A stretch of DNA of 64,000 nt from Euphorbia lathyris (Eukaryota > Streptophyta > Magnoliopsida > Malpighiales > Euphorbiaceae). The translations under genes were made by a program, and so were the position numbers. The stretch lies in contig NC_088914.1 of the NCBI RefSeq assembly GCF_963576675.1, positions 19,323,001-19,387,000 on the forward strand. The letters are read 5' to 3'. Under the pieces are notes generated by a model. That model was given only the letters and a program-made list of their open reading frames with translations, did not search any database and was not told where the DNA came from. Each line of letters opens with the position of its first letter. Within the stretch, counting starts at the first letter, position 1. Below are positions 1-11,943 of this stretch, in pieces.

Positions 1-784
1 GAATGCATGGTATTGTAAGTCATGAGTTATACATTTCTTTTCCCCACCACCAAATAAAAAGCCTACCCAAATATCTTTTTCACATATACCCGCCGTACAT
101 CACGGTAGTACTAATAAAGTTGTAAACCGAAATAATGACGGGACTATCAACAAGAAGGAATCCCAAAGTCCCAAAAGCCCTCAAACGAATCAAAGCCTCC
201 GAAGTAAGGTTCCCGCTCCTCGACAACTCGGCGGCTCTCCGCCGCAATCCACAAACTCCCCTCAGCAGCTCGCTGGGCTTCTATATCCACACGGCTCCTC
301 TCCTCGGCTGCTCAACTTCGCTCCTCCTAGTTGGAGCGCTCATCCTCCCTATCCCGACAGCGACGTCCGATCTGGGTGTTAGCGTCCAGTAGCCACTCCC
401 CTTGCCCAACCGCCACGTTCTCCTGTAATCTTCGGTCAATAGAATGGAGGTCTCCCTGTAAAGAAAATAGGAGGGAAGCAATGTATATAAAAAAAGAGAA
501 AAAGAGAGGAAAATATTCATTCATAATCATGTGCATACATATCACTACACTAGGTCATACCATAAAAATATTCACCAGGTGATGGGCGTCGAGCCGCATG
601 CAGCTCCAGGAAATCCGTGCGAGTTTAGGCAGGCTCCGATAGGTAAACTAAAATTCGATCAATGGGCACGGGCCCCGCTACGGACTGCGATCCACGGCAT
701 CATCAATAGGCACAGGCCTTGCTACGGACTTCGATCTACGGCATTATCGACTCCGGTCAAACGCAGACGATTCTGGTAAAAAGA
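1..784. other. Left-edge sequence, probably internal 3' region of the Tat element
   Basis: No coding region can be supported here. The short open frames show no recognisable domain. Because the next 1.3 kb is a set of arrays ending in a polypurine tract and an LTR, this stretch is probably the untranslated 3' interior of the same retrotransposon, but nothing inside it proves that. It contains paired degenerate phrases (catcaataggcacaggcc-like, near 660-730) that look like an eroded repeat. Confidence 0.4.
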
Positions 785-935
785 AACGACTGCGGTCACA
801 AACTCTCGGACGAGTGATAAAGCCCAAATATCAAAGCTACTGCGGTCACAAACTCTCAGACGAGTGATAAAGCCCGAATATCAAAGCGACTGCGGTCACA
901 AACTCTCGGACGAGTGATAAAGCCCAGCTATCATC
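785..935. repeat. Tandem array A, 50 bp x 3
   Basis: Three near-identical 50-bp units begin with ctgcggtcacaaactctc at 790, 840 and 890. The last unit degenerates after agccc. It is the first of four adjacent arrays in the 3' interior of the Tat-type element. Confidence 0.85.
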
Positions 936-1195
936 AACGAAAGGACGCCTGCGATCGATGTATAGATTAGGGTCGAATATTCGATTTGGAGATCTACAAT
1001 ACAAGAAAACGCATGCGATCGATATAGAGATTAGGGTCGAACAGTTGATTTGGAGATATACAAACGAAAGGACGCCTGCGATCGATGTATAGATTAGGGT
1101 CGAATATTCGATTTGGAGATCTACAATACAAGGAAATGCCTGCGATCAATATAGAGATTAGGGTCGAACGATTGATTTCGAGATATGCGAATGAT
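936..1195. repeat. Tandem array B, about 63-bp units in 127-bp dimers
   Basis: The phrase gacgcctgcgatcgatg occurs at 944 and again at 1071, a spacing of 127 bp. Each 127-bp unit is itself two diverged halves of about 63 bp, each carrying a gattagggtcgaa core. This gives four half-units arranged as two dimers. Confidence 0.8.
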
Positions 1196-1200
1196 AGAAT

Positions 1201-1568
1201 TTTACCGGCGGTTGATTTAGAAACTAGGGTAGCTAGAATGAGCAACTTTACCTGCGGTTGATTCAGAGACTAGGGTAGCTGGAAAGAGCAATTTTACCTG
1301 CGGTTGATTTAGAGACTAGGGTAGCTGGAAAGAGCAATTTTACCTGCGGTTGATTTGGAAACTAGGGTAGCTAGAAAGAGCAACTTTACCTGCGGTTGAT
1401 TTAGAAACTAGGGTAGCTGGAAAGAGCAATTTTACCTGCGGTTGATTTAGAAACTAGGGTAGCTGGAAAGAGCAATTTTACCTGCGGTTGATTTAGAAAC
1501 TAGGGTAGCTGGAAAGAGCAATTTTACCTGCGGTTGATTTAGAGACTAGCGTAGCTAGAGAGAGCAAT
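1201..1568. repeat. Tandem array C, 46 bp x 8
   Basis: Eight units of exactly 46 bp start at 1201, 1247, 1293, 1339, 1385, 1431, 1477 and 1523. Each begins tttacc-tgcggttgat and contains actagggtagct. Divergence between copies is a few bases. Confidence 0.9.
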
Positions 1569-1570
1569 GT

Positions 1571-1882
1571 TACCTACGGTCGTAGACCGAGGTCGCTTTT
1601 GAGCCATTTTACCCACAGTCGTAGACTAGGGTCGCTTTTGAGCCATTTTACCCACGGTCGTAGACTGGGGTCGCTTTTGAGCCCTTTTACCCACGGTCGT
1701 AGACCGGGGTCGCCTTTGAGCCATTTTACCCATAGCCGTAGACTAGGGTCGCTTTTGAGCCATTTTACCCATAGCCGTAGACTAGGGTCGCTTTTGAGCC
1801 ATTTTACCCACGGTCGTAGACCAGGGTTGCTTTTGAGCCGTTTCCACCTACGATCTTAGATAGGGGTTACTCTTGAGCCTTT
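1571..1882. repeat. Tandem array D, 39 bp x about 8
   Basis: Units of 39 bp start near 1571, 1610, 1649, 1688, 1727, 1766, 1805 and 1844, with the last degenerate. Each contains cggtcgtagac-agggtcgc. Because 39 is a multiple of three, the array leaves an open frame repeating a 13-residue peptide. That is a by-product of the period and not evidence of a gene. Confidence 0.9.
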
Positions 1883-2110
1883 CTTACCCATAGTCAACAT
1901 AGGCTAGATTCCGAGAGAAGAACATCCACCGACGGCCGATTCAGAGGCAAGGCTGGAAAGAATCGGAGAACGACACCGGAACGCGCAGCGCGAAGATCAG
2001 GTATTCTCCCTCCTACTCTTTACGTGTCTTTTACTTTTTATATGTTTTACATTGCATGCGTTGCGTTAGCAAAAAAAACGTTTTCAAAACACACACATCA
2101 CTGTCAAAAT

Positions 2111-2127
2111 AGCAAAGTAGGGGCAAC
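2111..2127 (+). other. Polypurine tract of the Tat element
   Basis: The purine-rich agcaaagtaggggcaac lies immediately before the TGTAGACACC start of the 3' LTR, where the plus-strand primer of reverse transcription should be. This orients the element left to right, with its body off the left edge. Confidence 0.7.
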
Positions 2128-2599
2128 TGTAGACACCGAGTCGGAGGACCTGTGACGAAAACCTGAAAACAAGACGGTTGAAGCGATTGATTCCGGAAGT
2201 TTTGAAAAACAAAAATAAAATAAAATAAAAAAATAAAAATAAAATAAGGAAGGAAAAGTTACAACGGGTCGCTGTTGTCGATCGGATGGCTCGCGAGTGC
2301 TTAGCAGCGTGGTGCGAGCGCCTAGCGGCAGCCGACGCGCGTCCGACGACAGTCGGACGCCCGCTCAACAGCACGAGGCGCACGCTCGGCGTCCATCGGA
2401 CGCACACGTCCGACCGCGAATGGCGCACGCTCGACGTCCGGGCGACGTATGAGCCCGGTAGCACGGAGCGCGCGCTCGTCGGCCACGGGGCGTGTGCGTC
2501 AGGCGGCGCGGAACGCGCGTTCGGCGGCCACGGCACATGGGCGCCCGGCAGCGCGGGACGCGCGCTCGACGGCCACGGGGCGTGTGCGCCCGACGACGT

Positions 2600-2800
2600 T
2601 GGGCGAACGCCCAACGTCGGCTAGGCGCGCGCCCAACGATAGTTGGGCGGTCGCCCAACTCCGTTGGGCGATCGCCCAACAAATGTTGGGCGGCCGCCCA
2701 ACTACTGTTGGGCGATCGCCCAACGAAGGTTGGGCGGCCGCCCAACATGGCTTGGGCGGCCGCCCAACCCTTTTGGGCGACGCCCGATCTTTCTCGGGCG
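2600..2800. repeat. Array of GTTGGGCG-CGCCCAAC palindromes in the LTR
   Basis: Alternating gttgggcg and cgcccaac words occur about every 15 bp. They form perfect palindromes such as gttgggcgatcgcccaac, with spacers that change from copy to copy. The array lies in the U3 part of the LTR, immediately upstream of the TATA box. Any single strand can fold into many alternative hairpins. Confidence 0.85.
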
Positions 2801-2830
2801 TCGTCCATTTTCTCCGGGGATCCAAATGCC

Positions 2831-2837
2831 TATAAAA
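2831..2837 (+). promoter_or_regulatory. TATA box of the Tat LTR
   Basis: A clean tataaaa in the context gcc-tataaaagg follows the GC-rich palindrome array. About 30 bp downstream the sequence changes to a plausible transcribed leader. It is the best candidate for the LTR promoter and would place the U3/R border near 2865. Confidence 0.65.
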
Positions 2838-5194
2838 GGCACGGATCCCCATGCATTTGAGGGGGGGTGGATTCTTTGGAGCTTTCTCACTCTAAACATT
2901 TTTAGAGAGAGAAAGTCAATTTTTTTGAGAAAATATTTTTTTTCCCAAAAAATCCAAATTTTCCAAAGTTAAATTTTTACTAAAAAAACATAAAAAACTG
3001 GAAAATCACGACTCGTGGAATCAATCGGCTTCGACTGTCAGATACCGAACTTGAGGTATTATCCGAGGACTAGACTCGTTTTATTTTATTTAATTTATTT
3101 CTTTTCCTTTATTTATTTTTATGTTATAATTTTATTTATTTAGCTATTATTTATTTACCACGTTTTATTTAATTCTTCGTATTTATTTAATTCCCGTCTC
3201 GTGTTAGTTAAACATTCGGTTTTGTTTTGAAGTGAAAACCTCGTTTTGATATCCCAATACGAACCGTGATCCGATTAAAAGGTAGTTCGGGTATTAAAGA
3301 CGTTGTAATTATAAGTTTTTGAAAAGATATTTCCGAATAACGTTTTAAAATAAAAACGTCGTTTTAGGAAACTCCGTTATTGACTATGATCCATTTTTTG
3401 TAGTTCGGAAATCCAAAACGATTGAATTAGGCTTAATTTAAAGCTTTTGAATAAATCTGGAAACAGTTGGAGTAGTTCTGTAATTTTCCGTTTCTGTCAC
3501 TAATTGCTGTTTACCGACGGATTTTCCGTCGGTAAATCTACTGGAATGTAAAAAATGCTGTTTTGGTCCCTCTTTCTTAACTTTTAAGCTTTTGATCCTT
3601 TATATATATATGTATAGTTATTTAATATTTATTTTCAAACTATTTTTGGATATTTGGTACATATAATTATTTAGAATGTTTATATACCATTTTCATTAAT
3701 TTAATCTAATATAAGTATATGTATGTATACATATTTTCCTTTTTATTCATTTAAGTAATAATGGGTTTTATTTTAAAATGTTATTTACTTGGGTATTTTG
3801 AGGTAATTAATTAGTAGATATTTAGAGGATAAATAGGTACTATTTTAATGTTTGATGTATATTTGGGAAAGTCATTTTCTATATATTACAATAGTCATTT
3901 TGGGATATAGAGTTTATTTTCTTATTAACAATGAATTTTGTTTATTATTTTACATGTTTTTTTTAGTAAGGTAAAAGTATATTTAGTATCTTTCATTTTC
4001 ATTATTATGAATATATTTAGCTATTGAGTAGCATCCTTTACTTGGTTTTCTAAAGTTATATGTATATCATTATTTTCAAATAAATGTATATATATATATG
4101 CCTATATTATTTTCTTTATTCTTTGGACATTTATGGGTCCATACTTTAAATGGGTTTTATTTGGAGTGAATTTTGATTTAATATGTTCATTGTTGTAATT
4201 ATGACAAGTAAAGAGTCTATTGAGTAAAAATGGGAAAATAAATCACAAAAAGAGTTTTCAATTTAATTATTTAAACTAAAGGTTTTTTAGAGGTTCCTAA
4301 TGTAAATAAATAGTGTTTTCTTGACATTTTAAATCATTTCTTAAAACATCACGTTTTAAAACCTTAGTCCGTTCCAACGACGGATTAAGTGAACATTGTA
4401 ATTATAATCGTTTTTCATTGTAAATAATAGAGTTTTGAATCGTTTTCTTAAATGATTTGTACAAAATAAATTGACTTGTATGCTTAACCACGTTTTCTTA
4501 TTAAAGGTTTTTATCTTGATGTTTTCAAACGCTTGAGTTGTTCCAACGGCGATTCGGGTGAACTTCATCAAACGGGGTTTTGAAACGTACCTAAATCGTT
4601 CCAACGGCGATTAAGGTACGAACCATGTAAATAAACTCATTTTGGGAAAATGAATTAGTATAGAATTAACACGCAACACGACATGTAAATCCCGTTGTAA
4701 ATAAATCAATTCTTCCTTCTCCCCCTCTCTTTCCTATGTATTTTTGAACTGATGTAAATGGGTGATTCTTTACCAAAGTGGCTTTTCAATAATATATGCT
4801 CAAAACGGTTTTCAAAACGAGAAAGAAAAGGTTTCAAATGAATTTTAAACTTAAAGAAATATACGATTAGTCCGTTATCGCCTAACATGCTGAGTAGGAG
4901 GCCGGTGGTTCATAACCGGACGATGTCGGGGTGCCTAGTAGCCTTTCTCCGGAAAGGAGCTAGCCTTCTCGGCTCGTACCTAAGTTTCCCGAACCCACAC
5001 CGGTCTCCCGGAAGGGATCGGTGTTCATTTTCCCATTCGTGGGTGGCGACTCTTCCATATCTCTGAGCTCCGGTCCTGCCGAGCAGCTTGATTCCATGAT
5101 CGGTTGCTTTCGGCGCCAATCACTGCTTACGTCGCCATGAGGTGTCCACCCCCCGGTCCGCCCGGGAGATTAGGCCGCGGCACCTCGTCTAACA

Positions 5195-5819
5195 GTCGTA
5201 TATCATTTTCAATTAATGTGTAGTATTTTTCCAATGTTGTGATTGATGAGGGTTTAACTTCTGTGCTTCGGCATTTATGCATGTGATAGATGAATGTTAG
5301 GACACTGCTTGCATCTTCACTGATATCTCTATTAATCTCGCAACCTCGAAACAGACCTGTTAGATGGTTGTGTCGAAGGTTTTATTAAATAGAAATGCAG
5401 CTTCGATCTTAGTGCAAGAAAGAACGTATCTTTAGGACGCTAAAGGTTCTAGTAAATCTTAGGAACTTAAGAACACACGAAAGTTGACTTAAGCGGGCAT
5501 TAAAGCTGATACTTTGGCTTCATTGGCATCATCACTAATTCGTTGGAATGTTGTAAGACTTTGCACAACCTGTTCGGTAGTGCCTGGCCTGTTCTATCTT
5601 TTAAACTGTTATCTATTTGTCATAGCTTTAGCACACTGTTGTCTTAACTATCACACTCAAACAATCAATCCTACTAAGAAGATACCTTTACACACACACT
5701 CTGTTCAGCAACGATTTTCTCATATCATTTTGATCTCAATCCCTGTGGATACGATACTTGACTTATCACTTTATTACTTGTATCTAGTACACTTGCTAGA
5801 GTCACATCATAGGACAACA
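5195..5819 (+). repeat. Athila 5' LTR, 3' part only
   Basis: It matches 15549-16175 of the 3' LTR almost base for base. By eye there are nine substitutions, eight of them transitions, and one 2-bp length change (ca/ta dinucleotide run). That is about 1.4 percent divergence. It ends ...ggacaaca just before the primer binding site. The first half of the LTR is displaced by the Tat insertion. Confidence 0.9.
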
Positions 5820-5825
5820 AGTTTT

Positions 5826-5843
5826 TGGCGCTGTTGCCGGGGA
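5826..5843 (+). other. Athila primer binding site
   Basis: tggcgctgttgccgggga lies seven bases past the LTR end. This is the usual Athila-type tRNA primer site (TGGCGCCGTTGCCGGGGA class) with one mismatch. Confidence 0.8.
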
Positions 5844-6065
5844 TTGAAAGCAACAAAATATATCTGAAATTTCTTTGAAACGGGGTGTTTTTAATCTATT
5901 TGCTAAGGCGTGCAGAAAAGAAAAAAAAAGAAAGTTCTTAACCTGTTTATGCGCAGAGCTGGACCTCCTGTTTTTCCTATCGATCTCGAATTAGAGAGGA
6001 CGTGTAGACGAAACAGAGCGGGAGCTCGACGTGCTAGATAGAGAGAAAGACAAAGAGAGAGAAGA

Positions 6066-8078
6066 ATGGCTGGAAGGGTACCACTCGAACAACCAGTTCC
6101 ACCAAACCAAGAAGAAGAAGGAGAGAATAATAACCCTCTTGTTATACGAATCAGAGATTATTCGAGGCCAACCACAGAGGGACATTCATCATGTATCGTG
6201 TTACCCAACGAGGGGAACAACATGTTCGAAGTGAAGGGGTCCATGATACAGATGATCCAGGCCTCAGTACAATTTAATGGGTTTCAATCTGAAGATCCAA
6301 ATGGGCATATTCAAGAATTCATCACGTTATGCAACACATTCAGATCGAACAGAGGTGTTTCTGATGATGTAATCAGATTGAAGCTGTTTCCTTTTTCCCT
6401 GAGGGATAAAGCGAAGAACTGGCTAAGAAATTTACAGCCAGGAACAATCACAAGTTGGGAAGAGATGGCGCGAGCTTTTCTGATGAAATATTTCCCACCA
6501 CGACAAGCCATAAAACTAAGAAATGAAGTGTCTCGGTTCATACAAGAAGAGGATGAGTCGCTGGCAGAAGCCTGGGAGAGATATAAAGAGTTGTTGAGAA
6601 GGGTGCCAAATCATGGTATCCCTATGTGGATGGAAGTGCAAAATTTCTACAATGGCGTGACCAACATTTACAAAATTCAAATCGAATCCATTGCTAACGG
6701 TAATCCAGAAGATCTTAAGCCACATGCTTTGTATGACCTTATTGAGAAGGTGGTAAGCATAAGTTACAACTGGCACTTCGCCAGAAGTGAAGGAAAGAAG
6801 TCGGCAAGTGAAGATGTGGTGTTGAAACTAACAAGCCAATTAGAACAGCTTGCTCGACAGTTGGGAAAGATAAATGTGTCTTCGATCCATAATGAACCAC
6901 CATTCAATGACATTTGTGATTTTTGCGGAGGAGCTCATTTCAACATAAATTATCCCGGAGTTAAGTAGGGAAAGGGCACACAGGCTGAATGTGACTACGC
7001 AGGGTATAATCAAAGGAACCAGCCTAATCGCTATTCTAACACATACAACTCTGAAACCAGGAACCATCCAAATTTTGGATGAACAGGCCAACCAGACCAG
7101 CTGGGGCAACCACGGTATCAAGACCAGCTAAGGTATCAACAACAGCAAGGAGGATAGTACCAAAGACAACCTCAGCAGCAATACAAGCAACCTGTGCCAC
7201 CAAAGGAAGACGTAGAGCCAGATATGAAAACAATGATGATACAGTTTATGAAACAGACACAAGCATCAATAAAAAGTTTGGAAACACAGGTTCACCAGTT
7301 AGCTGCATCCACGTCAAAAGGAAAGGGAATAATGTCGAGCAACACAGAACCAAATCCAAAGGGTGACGTCATGGCAATCACCCTAAGGTCTGGTAAGGAA
7401 ACTCAACCAATTATTTTGACTGATAAGAATGCTGAGTGTGCAGGAACGTCCAAAGAAGCTGAAGGGGAGCAGGAACAGACTGTTCCTAGTGATGAAGAAA
7501 CAAGGAAGGCGAACGACACAGGTAAGCCAGATCAAGAGGAGGGCGAAAGAATGTATAAACCACCACCGCCGTATGTTCCAACTGTGCCATATCCAACACG
7601 TCTAATAAAAAAAAAGCTGGAAGAACAGAATTCGAAAGTGTTAGATACCTTAAGGAAGTTACACATCAACATTCCTTTTGTAGAAGCACTGGCACAGATG
7701 CCGACATACGCCAAATTCCTCAAAGACATCCTGTCTAACAAAAAGAAGCTGGAAAACATTTCCATGATACAACTCAACAGAGATTGTTCGTCCATACTAC
7801 AAAACAAGCAGCAGCTACCTAAGAAGCTAAAAGATCTAGGGAGTTTTCCTATTCCTTGTTCAATTGGAAAGCTAAATATTGAAAATGCACTATGTGATCT
7901 AGGAGCTAGTATAAATCTGATGCCTTATTTTGTATGTGCAAAACTTGGATTAGGAGAACCCCAACCGACTCGTATGTCTATTCAATTAGCTGATCGTTCA
8001 GTATGCTATCCTAGGGGGGTTGTGGAAGATGTGTTAGTCAAAGTAGGGAAATTTATTTTGCCGTTGTTTTCATTATAA
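6066..8078 (+). pseudogene. Athila gag and protease, degenerate
   Basis: The frame starts at ATG 6066 and runs to a stop at 8076-8078. It encodes the capsid-type Retrotrans_gag domain in the first 250 codons, with W-rich segments such as DKAKNWLRNL. A cysteine-rich patch (CDFCGGAHF) follows, then a Q-rich linker, and an aspartic protease whose active site reads DLGASIN (D codon at 7896). Three in-frame stops break it: TAG 6966, TGA 7080 and TAG 7155, all in the linker after the capsid. The frame is lost near 8060, where one base has been gained or lost in the protease, so the rest continues in the next frame. Gag would package the element's RNA in cytoplasmic particles, and the protease would cut the polyprotein. 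Confidence 0.85.
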
Positions 8079-11000
8079 TGGACATTGATGAAGACTTGCA
8101 TGTTCCTATCATCCTAGGTAGAGCATTCTTAGCCACGGGGAAATCATTGATAGACGTAGGCGAGGGACAATTATTTTTAAGGATCAATGGTGAAGAGGTC
8201 ATTTTCAAAATGAATAAGGCAATGAGACGTGCAAATAATAATGATGACACATGCTGTTTCTTGGATGACTTTCAAAGTTTGTCTACTTTGCAGGAACAAG
8301 ACACTCTAGAAACTTTGTTGGGAGAGGAGGTGAACATATGCGAAGGAACAGGCTGTTCCATTGAAACCAACCTACCGACACCTCCTTTCGATCCTACTGT
8401 TCCTACTCATCAAGAACCACTGGAGATACCAACTGTGCCGGTGACTAAACCAGAATTGAAACCGTTGCCTGCACACCTCGAGTATGCGTTCCTTGAACCA
8501 CCCAGCGGAAGTCCGGTCATCATATCCTCAAAGTTAACTCCTGATCAAAAGGCGCAACTCATGGCGGTTTTGCGAAGAAACAAGGATGCAATCGCATGGA
8601 AAATTGATGACATAAAAGGAATCAGTCCTGCAGTCTGTGTTCACAGAATCTTGATGGAAAAGGAGCACAAACCAACTGTCCAACCGCAATGCAGACTAAA
8701 TCCCCACATGAAGGAGGTTGTGCGAAAAGAAGTGATCAAGCTTCTCGATGCTGGCATTATTTACCCAATATCTGATAGTGTGTGGACAAGCCCTGTTCAC
8801 GTTGTGCCAAAGAAGGGAGGAACAACAGTAGTCCTCAACGAGAAAGACGAGTTGGTACCCACAAGAACGATTACAGGATGGAGAGTTTGTGTTGATTACA
8901 GAAAGCTCAATGAAGCCACGAGGAAGGATCATTTCCCTTTGCCCTTCATTGATCAGATGCTAGAGCGGTTAGCAGGATATGCATTCTATTGTTTTCTCGA
9001 CGGTTATTCAGGATACAACCAAATCGCAATTCATAGTGAGGACCAAGAGAAGACAACGTTCACATGTCCGTATGGGACTTATGCTTACAGAAGAATGCCG
9101 TTCGGGTTGTGCAACGCTCCAGCCACTTTCCAGCGATGTATGATGTCCATTTTTCATGACATGGTGGAGCGGACCGTAGAAATATTCATGGACGACTTCT
9201 CGGTTTATGGAAACTCATTTGATAGCTGTCTAAACAACCTCAAAGATGTGCTTGTGCGATGCAAGGAGACTCACTTGGTCTTAAATTGGGAGAAGTGCCA
9301 CTTCATGGTCACGGGAGGAATTGTCCTCGGGCATAAAATTTTAGAGAAAGGGATGGAAGTGGACAAAGCAAAGGTAGAGGTGATAGAAAAGCTAGCTGTG
9401 CCTGCCAATGTAAAAGATGTGCGAAGTTTTCTGGGGCACGCAGGGTTTTATCGCAGGTTTATCAAAGATTTTTCAAAAATTGTGCTTCCCTTGTCGGCCT
9501 TACTTCATAAGGAAGCCGAATTCTCTTTCGATGCAAACTGTTTAAAGGCGTTTAAGCTCTTAAAGACCAAGCTGATCAACTCGCCTATACTGGCAAGACC
9601 AGACTGGGAGCAACCTTTTGAGATGATGTGCGACGCGAGCGATACTTGTGTGGGGGCCGTCCTTGGACAAAGGATAGAGAAAAAGTTTAGGCCAATTTAC
9701 TATGCAAGCAAGACGCTAAACGATGCACAACAGAATTACACAACTACAGAGAAGGAGCTTCTTGCAGTTGTGTATGCCTTCGACAAATTTCGACCTTACT
9801 TGGTGTTATCCAAAGTAGTTGTGCACACAGACCACGCTGCGCTACGCTACTTGTTCGCGAAAAAGGATGCTAAGCCGAGATTAATCCGCTGGCTATTGTT
9901 ACTTCAAGAGTTTGATCTCGAGATTAAGGATAAAAAGGGAACTGAAAATGTCGCGGCTGATCATTTGTCAAGGATTTCTCACCAAAGTAGCCAGGAACAA
10001 CCATAAATTCTAGAAAGATTTCTAGATGAGCATCTATATGCCGCACAGTCTGCGCCGTGGTTTGCCGATATTGCTAATTACCTTGCGAGTTCGCTCAAGC
10101 CACACAACATGTCCATGAATCAAAGGAGGAAGTTTTTTTCTGAAATTAAATATTATTTTTAGGATGACCCTTATCTTTTCAGGTTGTGCATTGATCAAAT
10201 TATTCAAATATGTATATCGCAAGAAGAGGGACATGATGTTCTAAGCCACTGTCATGACCGTGAAGCTGGAGGACACCATAGCGCTAGCAGAACTGCAGCC
10301 AAGGTTCTTCAATTAGGTTTTTTCTAGCCAACACTTTTCAAAGATGTCCATCTATTCGTTAGCACTTGCAATGAGTGCCAGCGAACAGGCAACATCTCGG
10401 CTAGGAATGCTATACCCCTCAACAACATAGTTGTTTGTGAGATTTTTGATATCTGGGGCATAGATTTTATGGGGCCATTCCCTACATCTTTTGGGAATAA
10501 ATATATCTTAGTGGCTGTAGATTATGTGAGCAAGTGGGTTGAAGCAACGGCTAGTCCCACCAATGACGCCCGTGTGGTTGTAAAATTCCTGAAAAGGCTG
10601 TTCGCCAGATTCGGTGTCCCACGAGCGATCATTAGTGATCAAGGAACCCACTTTTGCAATGCCAAATTCGAACATCTGATGGGAAAGCTTGGAGTCTCTC
10701 ACAGAATTGCCACACCTTACCATCCACAAACAAGTGGACAGGTAGAGATTTCCAATCGTGAAATCAAAAGAATTTTAGAAAAAACTGTTGGCAATTCTAG
10801 GGAAGACTGGGCAAACAAGCTTGACGATGCTCTTTGGGCATATAGGACTGCCTATAAAACACCAATTGGAATGTCTCCGTTTAGATTGTTATACGGGAAA
10901 TCGTGTCACCTGCCAGTAGAAATGGAACACAGGGCCTTTTGGGCATTAACTTTCTTAAATTTTGAGCAACAAGCTGTTGGAGATCAGAGAAGACTTCAAC

Positions 11001-11245
11001 TCTGTGACATGGAAGAGTCCAGGTTGTTCTCATATGAGAATGCCGTGAATTACAAAGACAAGACAAAGGTGTGGCATGATAAGAAAATCCAGACAAAGAC
11101 GTTCCATGAAGGTCAGAGAGTCCTCCTGTACAATTCAAGACTCAGGTTGTTTCCTGGGAAGCTAAAGTCAAGATGGACGAGACCTTATCTGGTGCGCAAG
11201 GTGTTTGGTCATGGAGCAGTTGAGATTGGCAGGGAAGGTCATTGA
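8078..11245 (+). pseudogene. Athila pol: reverse transcriptase, RNase H, integrase, degenerate
   Basis: A single frame carries the end of protease ([11 protein letters not shown]), the RT palm ([22 protein letters not shown] at about 9185-9196), RNase H (CDASD to ADHLS, about 9620-9980), the integrase HHCC finger (about 10240-10400) and the integrase core. The core acidic residues are visible in [14 protein letters not shown] and [10 protein letters not shown]. In-frame stops occur at TAA 10004, TAG 10160 and TAG 10325. The reading frame is lost near 11240, where the expected C-terminal tail is displaced. Apart from these breaks the frame is intact across more than 1,000 codons, so decay is recent. 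It cannot make a functional polyprotein as it stands. Confidence 0.9.
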
Positions 11246-11943
11246 AACCATATTTAGAGAGCGATCACACAAGGAAGATAGATACAGTTCACTTTCAAGA
11301 TCCCCCAAGCCAGTAGAAGCGAAAAGGGTGTTCCCTACAAACACCAATTGTAGCACAAGTAGCTTTGCATTTAAATTATTTTTTTTTAATTTTCAAAATT
11401 TTGTTAAGTAGTATCAATTGTAGAATAAAGTCACTTTATGTCAAGCATTGATCCGTAATGAGTATCTCAGGAACAAGCACAGTCGTAAAACTCACACCCT
11501 TTCCTAAAGGTGAAGTTTTACGAATGTACCTGTTCAGTAAGGGAGTGGTTTACCATGGGAAGTTGGGCGGCGAAATAAAAGTCAGAAAAAGTAAAAACGT
11601 CTAATCCTATATCCCTAGGCACTCATTTCGCCTGTCTTCCTCGATGAAATCAAACGGATAGGGAGCAATAAATTCGAAATTTAAATCATGACCATTCGTC
11701 ACCCCTATTCTTATTCGAACGAACACGCCTTTTGTCTAATTTGTCTAGGTGGCGTCCTCTGGACCGCCCTCATAAGGACAAATTGGCAACGGAACGTTTC
11801 TGTTCTCCCTACTTAAAGAGATCTACTTTATTACGGTCATTCGCTCACTGTATTTTCTTTTCCTTTGTTAGTTCCTTTCACTTAGGCATCACATGCTCTG
11901 TGCCCTTTATCACTGGGAAACCTTATTTAAATTAGAGCACAGC

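Larger units (their letters stand above)
2128..5194 (+). mobile_element. 3' LTR of a Tat-lineage (Ogre/Retand-type) Ty3/gypsy element
   Basis: The LTR runs from TGTAGACACCGAGTCGG at 2128 to ...CGTCTAACA at 5194, about 3.07 kb, within the size range of Tat/Ogre LTRs. A polypurine tract and tandem arrays precede it, so it is the 3' LTR of an element whose interior lies to the left, not a solo LTR. Directly after it, Athila LTR sequence resumes in mid-repeat (gtcgtatatc), which shows the insertion point. The AT-rich 3100-4890 part contains repeated cgttccaacg-cgatt phrases. The last 290 bp are GC-rich. No protein is encoded. Assignment to Tat rests on the start motif, the PPT and the LTR length; the finer lineage is not determined. 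Confidence 0.75.

Noticed and set aside
1599..1859. 86-codon open frame of repeated 13-residue units
   Set aside because: It exists only because the 39-bp tandem repeat is a multiple of three; there is no start context, no domain, and it lies in the untranslated part of a retrotransposon.
785..1882. CRISPR-like regular repeats
   Set aside because: Units are contiguous without unique spacers, and the host is a plant; these are tandem repeats of a retrotransposon tail.
2286..2860. Several overlapping open frames on both strands
   Set aside because: They are produced by the GC-rich palindrome array of the LTR, which has few stop codons in any frame.
5514..5867. 117-codon frame in the Athila LTR (also 15868-16089)
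   Set aside because: It is a chance frame in the LTR, interrupted differently in the two copies.
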